Below the pieces are notes generated by a model. That model made no database searches. It saw only the letters and a program-made list of their open reading frames with translations, and was not told the origin of the DNA. From Streptomyces sp. NBC_00775 (GTDB lineage Bacteria; Actinomycetota; Actinomycetes; Streptomycetales; Streptomycetaceae), in the NCBI RefSeq assembly GCF_036347135.1, contig NZ_CP108938.1:6014001-6078000 (forward strand): a stretch of 64,000 nt of DNA, written 5' to 3'. Within the stretch, counting starts at the first letter, position 1; each line of letters begins with the position of its first letter. The position numbers and the translations under genes are program-made. Of the stretch, positions 58,991-64,000 are shown piece after piece.

Positions 58991-60589
58991 ATGCGCGGAG
59001 ACCTGGAGTGGGGCGGCATCCCGGGACTGGTGCGGTCGGCGGCGACGCGGTTCGCGGATCGGGAGGCGGTCGTCGAGGGCCGTACACGAGTGTCATACGC
59101 CGAGTTGGGCGCCCGCGTGGAACGTGCGGCGGCGGCCTGCGTCGCGAACGGGGTACGGCTCGGCGACCGCGTCGCCATCTGGGCGCCGAACACCCTCGAC
59201 TGGATCGTCTCGGCGCTGGGCGCGGTGTCGGCGGGGGCGGTGCTGGTGCCGCTGAACACGCGGTTCAAGGGCACGGAGGCGGCGTACGTCCTCTCCCGGA
59301 GCCGGGCGAAACTGCTGTTCGTGACGGGGACCTTCCTGGGGACGTCGTATGTGGCGTCGCTGCGGCGGGCCGCGGGGGAGGGACAGGGGGAGGGGGAGGG
59401 GAAGGGCGCCGGCCCGCTCCCGGGCCTCCCGCACCTGGAACAGGTGGTCGTCCTCGCGGACGACGCCCCCGCCGACTTCCGTACCTGGAAGGACTTCCTG
59501 GCGAGCGGGGAGGGCGTGGGAGCGGAGGAGGTACGGCAGCGGGGGGACACCGTGTCCGGCTCCTGCGCCTCGGACATCATCTTTACGTCGGGCACGACGG
59601 GCCGCCCCAAGGGCGCCCTGATCACCCACGCCCAGACACTCCGCGGCTACGAGATCTGGAGCGACCTCGCGGGCCTGCGCGAGGGCGACCGCTACCTGAT
59701 CGTGAACCCCTTCTTCCACACCTTCGGCTACAAGGCGGGCATCGTCGCCTGTCTGATGCGCGGCGCGACGATGATCCCGCAGCCGGTGTTCAACGTGGAC
59801 ACGGTGCTGGCGAACGTGGCGTCGGAGCGCATCTCGGTCCTCCCGGGCCCGCCCACCCTCCACCAGTCACTCCTGGACCACCCCTCCCGCGACGCGTACG
59901 ACCTCTCGGCGCTCCGTCTGGTGGTGACGGGAGCGGCGGTGGTTCCTCTGCGCCTGGTGGAACGCCTGAAGTCGGAGCTGAAGATCGACACGGTCCTGAC
60001 GGCGTACGGACTGTCTGAGGCGAGCGGCATCGTCACGATGTGCCGCCGGGGTGACGAGGCGCAGGTGATCGCCTCGACTTCGGGCCGGGCGATCCCGGAC
60101 ACGGAGATACGGGTCGAGGCGGCCCTCGGCTCCCCGGGCGAGGTCCTGGTCCGCGGATTCAACGTCATGCAGGGCTACTTCGAGGATCCGGACGCCACGG
60201 CGACGGTCCTCGACGCCGACGGCTGGCTGCACACGGGCGACGTCGGCGTCCTCGACGACGCCGGCAACCTCCGTATCACCGACCGCATCAAGGACATGTT
60301 CATCGTCGGCGGCTTCAACGCCTACCCCGCCGAGATCGAGCAACTCCTCGGCCTGCACCCGGATGTGGCCGACGTCGCGGTGATCGGCGTACCGGACGGC
60401 CGCCTGGGCGAGGTGGGCAAGGCGTACGTGGTCCGCCGGGCGGGGGCCGTACTGACCGCCGACGACCTCATCGCGTGGTCTCGGCGCGAGATGGCGAACT
60501 ACAAGGTGCCGCGGATGGTGGAGTTCGTGGGGGAGCTGCCGCGGAACGCGAGCGGGAAGGTGGTGAAGGGGGAGTTGCGGGGACAGTGA
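58991..60589 (+). CDS. AMP-forming acyl-CoA synthetase (FadD3-like)
   Basis: 532 residues. The P-loop is FTSGTTGRPKGALITHAQTL, with FHTFGYKAGIVACLMRGATM, AYGLSEASGIVTMC, WLHTGDVGVLDDAGNLRITD, DMFIVGGFNAYPAEIE, and the catalytic Lys in RNASGKVVKGELRG. The overall likeness is to FadD3-type ligases that activate steroid ring-derived acids, so it may start the pathway of this cluster. A 10-residue Glu/Gly insertion (AAGEGQGEGEGKGAG) sits near residue 130. ATG 58991 has GGGAGGCGGGCG upstream. Confidence 0.9.
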   Translation: MRGDLEWGGIPGLVRSAATRFADREAVVEGRTRVSYAELGARVERAAAACVANGVRLGDRVAIWAPNTLDWIVSALGAVSAGAVLVPLNTRFKGTEAAYVLSRSRAKLLFVTGTFLGTSYVASLRRAAGEGQGEGEGKGAGPLPGLPHLEQVVVLADDAPADFRTWKDFLASGEGVGAEEVRQRGDTVSGSCASDIIFTSGTTGRPKGALITHAQTLRGYEIWSDLAGLREGDRYLIVNPFFHTFGYKAGIVACLMRGATMIPQPVFNVDTVLANVASERISVLPGPPTLHQSLLDHPSRDAYDLSALRLVVTGAAVVPLRLVERLKSELKIDTVLTAYGLSEASGIVTMCRRGDEAQVIASTSGRAIPDTEIRVEAALGSPGEVLVRGFNVMQGYFEDPDATATVLDADGWLHTGDVGVLDDAGNLRITDRIKDMFIVGGFNAYPAEIEQLLGLHPDVADVAVIGVPDGRLGEVGKAYVVRRAGAVLTADDLIAWSRREMANYKVPRMVEFVGELPRNASGKVVKGELRGQ

Positions 60590-60630
60590 GGCCAGGTGGT
60601 CAGGCGGGTCCCGAGGCTGCGAATGAGGCT

Positions 60631-60648
60631 GCCGGAAAAACTTCCGGC
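60631..60648 (+). terminator. Probable terminator of the acyl-CoA synthetase gene
   Basis: GCCGGAA and TTCCGGC pair around AAAC, 42 bp downstream of the stop at 60589. Confidence 0.5.
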
Positions 60649-60760
60649 CGTCGTGTCACACCCGTACGCCCCCCGGTGTCAATCCAGTGACGGACGGACA
60701 CACCAGCCCGGGCGGATCGGATCAACCCCCGCCCCGGCACCCCTGACAAGGAGCCTCCCC

Positions 60761-61108
60761 ATGTCCATTGCCCACATCATCGTGACCATCCTCGCCGCCG
60801 CCATGTCGGGCTACTCGGCCGGCGCCATCCTTTTCCGCGCCCAGTGGGTCATCCAGGCCCTGACCGACTACAGCGTCCCCCGCTCGTGGTGGCCCTGGCT
60901 CGGTGCGGCGAAGGCCGCGGGGGCGGCGGGCCTGCTGGTCGGCCTGTTCGTACCACCGCTCGGCGTCGCGGCCGGGATCGGCCTGGTCCTCTACTTCAGC
61001 GGTGCGGCGGTGACCGTGGCCCGGGCGCGCTGGTACTCGCACATTCCGTTCCCGCTGGTGTACGCGGCGCCGGTGGTGGGGGCGCTGGCGCTGGGGCTGG
61101 CTGTCTGA
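60761..61108 (+). CDS. DoxX-like membrane protein
   Basis: 115 residues with four hydrophobic segments (IAHIIVTILAAAMSGYSAGA, AAGAAGLLVGLFVPPLGVAA, GIGLVLYFSGAAVTVARARW, PLVYAAPVVGALALGLAV). This is the short DoxX_2-type protein common in Streptomyces. ATG 60761 has an ideal AAGGAG 8 bases upstream. No neighbour reveals a role, and no regulon palindrome is seen. It ends 33 bp before a large hairpin. Confidence 0.82.
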   Translation: MSIAHIIVTILAAAMSGYSAGAILFRAQWVIQALTDYSVPRSWWPWLGAAKAAGAAGLLVGLFVPPLGVAAGIGLVLYFSGAAVTVARARWYSHIPFPLVYAAPVVGALALGLAV

Positions 61109-61140
61109 GGGCGCTGGAGCGACGCGCTCCCCTGTCTGCT

Positions 61141-61189
61141 CGCTGAGGGGGCGGAATCCGCCGCATTCGCGGACGCCGCCCCCTCAGCG
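61141..61189. terminator. Terminator hairpin between convergent genes
   Basis: Perfect 14-bp arms CGCTGAGGGGGCGG (61141-61154) and the complement at 61176-61189, with an inner TCCGC/GCGGA stem. The right arm overlaps the stop of the minus-strand gene at 61184. Confidence 0.7.
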
Positions 61190-62146
61190 CGCGCCGCTGC
61201 CGGAATCGGTCGCACCCAGGGCGGCGCGGATCTGGGCAAGCATCCCCGCCGCCCGGTGAAAGACGTCCTCCGCAGTGAAGCGCAGCAGTGTCCGGACCTC
61301 GGGGCACTGGAGGATCTGGTTGAAGCGGTGCAGGTCGCGGCGGTGGGCGTCGCGGGTGCCGTGATAGGCGTAGCCCTCGATCTCCACTCCCAGGCCCTCG
61401 GCACGGAAGAGGAAGTCCAGGAAACGGCGGCGTCCGTCGGGGGTACGCAACTCGGCCTGGGGCTCGGGCCGGAGGCCGACGTCGTGCATCCGCAGGCGCG
61501 CGATCGTCTCCGCCGGGGACCCGGAGTTCGGGTCGGCGAGCCGCAGCCTGTCTCGCGCTCGGGGCGCTCCGAGGAGCGAGGCTTCGAGGGCGGCGGCGAG
61601 CGCGGCCGGCGTGGTGAGCGGGGCGCGCCGCACGGAGCCGACCCTGCGCCGGGTGAGTGCCGACTCCACGGCGACGAGGGCGTCGTCCCTCGGTTCGGCC
61701 CGCAGGAGGTCGGCGACGGTGCGGTTCACTCCGGTGACCCGCAGCCCTTGCCGTTCCACGACCTCGCATGGGGCGAGGGGGATCCGGTGCACCTGTACGC
61801 CCTCGCCGCCGCGCCGGACGCTGAGCCCGGGGTCCGTGAAGTCCAGGGTGGTTCGGTTGCTTACGGGGCCCAGCGTCTCGATCCGCCAGAGCCGGGCCGC
61901 CGAACGGTGACTCACGACGAGCTGGGGCTTGAGGAGCTGCGCGGCCTTGAGAAGCGTGAGGAGGTCCACGTCCCACCCCGGCTGGACCCAGGCACCCGCC
62001 TGAACCCGCGTCCACCCCTCGTCACCCAGCCGCCGAAAGAGAGAGACCCGAGGCCACCCGCTCCCGAGGGCCCGCGAGGTGAGCAACACACCCCCTTCCA
62101 CGAGCCCCCTCAACTCCGCACGCTCCACGGTCCCACTGTCCCGCAC
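61184..62146 (-). CDS. AbiEi antitoxin-like N-terminus with DUF559-type endonuclease-like C-terminus
   Basis: 320 residues from GTG 62146. Residues 1-90 resemble the AbiEi_4/type IV antitoxin winged helix (VERAELRGLVEGGVLLTSRA, ALGSGWPRVSLFRRLGDEGW). The C-terminal 110 residues resemble DUF559/Vsr-like nucleases (ELRTPDGRRRFLDFLFRAEG, LGVEIEGYAYHGTRDAHRRD) with a possible Glu and Asp/His active site. Such fusions are common in actinobacteria, without a proved role. No toxin (AbiEii) gene is adjacent. The start is uncertain; the frame stays open upstream to 62287. Confidence 0.65.
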   Translation of the reverse strand: MRDSGTVERAELRGLVEGGVLLTSRALGSGWPRVSLFRRLGDEGWTRVQAGAWVQPGWDVDLLTLLKAAQLLKPQLVVSHRSAARLWRIETLGPVSNRTTLDFTDPGLSVRRGGEGVQVHRIPLAPCEVVERQGLRVTGVNRTVADLLRAEPRDDALVAVESALTRRRVGSVRRAPLTTPAALAAALEASLLGAPRARDRLRLADPNSGSPAETIARLRMHDVGLRPEPQAELRTPDGRRRFLDFLFRAEGLGVEIEGYAYHGTRDAHRRDLHRFNQILQCPEVRTLLRFTAEDVFHRAAGMLAQIRAALGATDSGSGAR

Positions 62147-62309
62147 CGGCCCGGTCGCCCCCCGCCCCTGTGGATAACTCGCAGGGAGGTGGCCGGTGGG
62201 CAGGGCATGAGGGATTGGCAGATGCGTGCCAGGGGTGGGCCTGTGGGGGCGGGCTATTGCGTCGAGAAGGTGGAACGGGATTGCCAATCCCTCTCGCCTT
62301 TGAACTGGG

Positions 62310-62510
62310 TTAGTGCTTGAGAGACGATAGGAAAGGGGTCCAGGAGGCCGTGGGGAACAGGAGTACTGGGCCGTTCTGGGATTTTGAGTCGCGGACGGGG
62401 ATGACTCCGGGGTGGCCGGGGGCGACTTCGACGCATAGCCCGCCGTCGCCGTTGCTGTAGCTGCTCCTACGCCAGTCGGCCAAGCTCAAGTCCACCTGGG
62501 TGCTTGTCAT
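62310..62510 (-). CDS. DUF397 protein
   Basis: 66 residues with the DUF397 pattern ADWRRSSYSNGDGGLCVEVA followed by IPVRDSKSQNGPVLLF and SWTPFL. These small proteins pair with an XRE regulator and a HATPase, as in the WhiJ/AbaA-type loci of Streptomyces, and modulate development or antibiotic output. ATG 62510 lies 44 bp inside the upstream XRE gene, in another frame, so the two are translationally coupled. Confidence 0.88.
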   Translation of the reverse strand: MTSTQVDLSLADWRRSSYSNGDGGLCVEVAPGHPGVIPVRDSKSQNGPVLLFPTASWTPFLSSLKH

Positions 62511-63390
62511 TTCGGTAGTCCTCTGCGGCTTTCTCGATCATCCTCAGGGACACCTCTGGCGGGAGTGCGGCAGCCCTGAGCCGATCGTAGGCCTTCATGT
62601 ACTGCCTCACGAGCCCCGGATCATCGATGACCTGGCCGCTGTATATGCCCTCGGTGTACATCAGCGGAGGGGCATCTCCAAAGGTCAGGAACCTGGTCGT
62701 TCCCATCATGAACGGGTGCGCTCCGGCATTCCACGGAAGGATCTGTGGAATGAAGCCGCGGTTCCTCGCCACCTCCGCGACGTGGGCGAGCTGGTCCGCC
62801 ATCTCGCCGGGTCCGACTGTCGGTTGCCATAGCACTGCCTCGTGGAGAACGATCCAGGACTCGGGGGCCCTCGAGTCCTCGAAGAGCCACGCCCGCTCAC
62901 GGCGCGCGTTCACCTTCGCGGCGACGGAGTCTTCGGCTTCCAGCGGGTGCGCCGCGCGGATCACGGCACGGATGTACGGCTCCAGTTGGAGTGGGCCGGG
63001 GATGAGCACGGGGTCCCAGTCCTCAATCTCCCGAGCGTGTCCTTCCAACTCCACGACATCGGCGTAGTACTCCGCGTGTCCACCCCTGCGGGCCTTGCGC
63101 ACATCCTCGCAGCGACGCCCGAAGAAGCCGTCGGTCGCGAGGACTTGGTCCACGTGCGCGGCCAGATCGCTGGGCATGCGCCGCTCACCTCGCTCGATCT
63201 CACTGAGGTGACTCTGGCCGTAGAAACTCCCTTCGACCAGCTGCTGAAGGGTGAGGCCCGCTTCCTCGCGCTTCCACCGCAACTCTTTGCCGTAGAAGCT
63301 CGGGACGCTCTCCGAGCCGTCGATCTCCTTGCGTCGCACCGTGGCTTCCGCCCATTCCACAACTACCGCGCTCAGTTCCACAGTTCGCAT
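62467..63390 (-). CDS. XRE-family regulator with DUF5753 C-terminus
   Basis: 307 residues. The HTH covers residues 30-90 (FYGKELRWKREEAGLTLQQL, GSFYGQSHLSEIERGERRMP). The C-terminal DUF5753 domain has LEGHAREIEDWDPVLIPGPL, VNARRERAWLFEDSRAPESW and FMMGTTRFLTFGDAPPLMYT. This is the DNA-binding member of the XRE-DUF397-HATPase triad. ATG 63390 gives a 30-residue lead; a GTG at 63339 is an alternative. The divergent ATPase gene starts 113 bp away. Confidence 0.9.
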   Translation of the reverse strand: MRTVELSAVVVEWAEATVRRKEIDGSESVPSFYGKELRWKREEAGLTLQQLVEGSFYGQSHLSEIERGERRMPSDLAAHVDQVLATDGFFGRRCEDVRKARRGGHAEYYADVVELEGHAREIEDWDPVLIPGPLQLEPYIRAVIRAAHPLEAEDSVAAKVNARRERAWLFEDSRAPESWIVLHEAVLWQPTVGPGEMADQLAHVAEVARNRGFIPQILPWNAGAHPFMMGTTRFLTFGDAPPLMYTEGIYSGQVIDDPGLVRQYMKAYDRLRAAALPPEVSLRMIEKAAEDYRNDKHPGGLELGRLA

Positions 63391-63407
63391 TCGGGATGCC
63401 GAACTCC

Positions 63408-63441
63408 TGTCACGGTACGCGCTGTCACGTCATCGTGTGAC
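63408..63441. promoter_or_regulatory. Repeated TGTCACG and inverted CGTGTGAC in the triad promoter
   Basis: TGTCAC at 63408-63413 and TGTCACG at 63423-63429 are 15 bp apart, about one and a half helix turns; CGTGTGAC at 63434-63441 is an imperfect inverse. A possible operator for the XRE regulator. Confidence 0.35.
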
Positions 63442-63461
63442 TGATTCATTACGGAACGCGA

Positions 63462-63486
63462 CGGCTCGGCTCGGCTCGGCTCGGCT
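63462..63486. repeat. Five CGGCT units in the divergent promoter
   Basis: Perfect 5-bp tandem repeat (25 bp), 17 bp before the ATPase start at 63503 and directly ahead of its AAGGAAGG ribosome site. Confidence 0.85.
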
Positions 63487-63502
63487 CAAGGAAGGCGTAC
63501 AC

Positions 63503-64000
63503 ATGCAAGCCCACCAACCCCCCACCGCCCACGACGTGGAACGCTGCGTGGACGAACTCCGCGCCGCCCTCGTGGCCCACGGCCTCACGCTGCCCTCCCT
63601 GCGCGTCGACCTGCCGAGTTTCGCGGGCACGTACAGGCCCCCGGCGGGGCTGGTGGCGCTCGGCAACTGCAACACCGCGACCGCGCGCAGGCTTACGGCC
63701 GTGCTCCAGGGGGACGGCCGGGACCCCAGCGCAGCTCATCTCGAACTCGACCTGCTCGCCGTACCCAAGGCGGTGCCGGACCTGCGCCGCGCCGTACGGG
63801 GGCATCTGGGCGAGCCCTGCGCGGATGTTCAGCTCTGCGTCACCGAACTGGTGGCCAACGTCATCCGGCATGTGGGGGAGGGGACTCCGGTACGCGTACG
63901 GGTGTTCCGGGCGGAGGCCCGCACCCGCGTCGAGGTCACCGACCCCGATCCGCGCGCCCTGCCCGTCCTCCTGCATGCCACGGGCGACGACGGGTCCGGG
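63503..64000 (+). CDS. ATP-binding (HATPase) anti-sigma-like protein, third member of the triad (partial)
   Basis: The frame from ATG 63503 reads 166 residues to the window edge. It starts MQAHQPPTAHDVERCVDE, with a linker AAHLELDLLAVPKAVPDLRR, the N-box ELVANVIRHVGEGTPVRVRV and VTDPDPRALPV at the G1 position. This is the RsbW/SpoIIAB-like HATPase fold with an N-terminal extension. With XRE and DUF397 it makes the usual Streptomyces triad. AAGGAAGG lies 9 bases upstream. The C-terminal end is outside the window. Confidence 0.85.
   Translation, partial: MQAHQPPTAHDVERCVDELRAALVAHGLTLPSLRVDLPSFAGTYRPPAGLVALGNCNTATARRLTAVLQGDGRDPSAAHLELDLLAVPKAVPDLRRAVRGHLGEPCADVQLCVTELVANVIRHVGEGTPVRVRVFRAEARTRVEVTDPDPRALPVLLHATGDDGSG

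Noticed and set aside
19423..60589. A natural-product biosynthetic cluster, suggested by ligases, SDR and oxidases
   Set aside because: There is no PKS, NRPS, terpene cyclase or carrier protein; the genes fit acyl-CoA degradation better.
62170..62178. TGTGGATAA, a DnaA-box-like sequence, and TGTGGACAA near 25932
   Set aside because: Single isolated boxes inside or next to genes; no cluster, no AT-rich unwinding region and no dnaA/dnaN genes.

Overview
The window is high-GC actinobacterial DNA, almost certainly from a Streptomyces chromosome. GTG and TTG starts are frequent, codons are biased to G/C at the third position, and the gene families are typical of the genus: a DmdR/IdeR iron regulator beside a UPF0309 SIS protein, an XRE-DUF397-HATPase triad, an AfsK-like kinase with a beta-propeller, and many stand-alone regulators. 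About 62 protein genes are supported. Two run off the ends: a nucleotidyltransferase at the left and an anti-sigma-like ATPase at the right. I found no rRNA, tRNA, CRISPR array, insertion sequence, prophage or biosynthetic gene cluster.

Layout. Positions 1-19439 hold housekeeping and regulatory genes: PAS protein, SIS protein, DmdR2-like repressor, an alpha/beta-hydrolase-fold protein without its serine, an ABC exporter pair, a prim-pol domain protein, an HTH/TPR regulator, a proline-rich membrane protein with TQ repeats, a substrate-binding lipoprotein, purU, an ECF sigma factor with an unusual anti-sigma fusion, a STAS protein and an EF-hand protein. Positions 19423-50538 and 56430-60589 are dominated by acyl-CoA catabolism: AMP-forming and ADP-forming acyl-CoA ligases, acyl-CoA dehydrogenases in alpha and beta forms, enoyl-CoA hydratases, an SDR, a zinc alcohol dehydrogenase, thiolase-fold lipid-transfer proteins with DUF35 partners, a cyclase, an amidohydrolase, a flavin reductase and a DoxX protein. 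Unrelated genes are interleaved (GlxA regulator with MFS transporter, amine oxidase, flavin monooxygenase, acetyltransferases, PNPOx-like enzyme, methyltransferase, LysE/Lrp, TetR, VOC protein, Ser/Thr kinase). Positions 60761-64000 hold a DoxX-like protein, an AbiEi-like/DUF559-like protein and the XRE-DUF397-ATPase triad.

The main discovery candidate is a dispersed regulon. Twelve 19-bp sites of consensus AWCTGACGGNCCGTCAGWT, each with at least one clear half, lie just upstream of eleven catabolic gene starts over 38 kb, and a thirteenth imperfect copy covers the start codon of the TetR gene at 51920-52567. This ties the scattered catabolic units together and nominates their repressor. The enzyme set (CoA ligation, alpha/beta dehydrogenation, hydration, aldolytic cleavage by thiolase-fold protein plus DUF35) resembles steroid or isoprenoid side-chain breakdown, but the substrate cannot be read from the sequence.

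Other patterns: a family of long palindromic intergenic repeats (nine copies of a 19-20 bp core), short tandem duplications that copy the stop-codon region downstream of at least nine genes, a frameshifted Lrp gene whose new reading frame runs through its own terminator hairpin, and repeat-derived N-termini in two catabolic enzymes.
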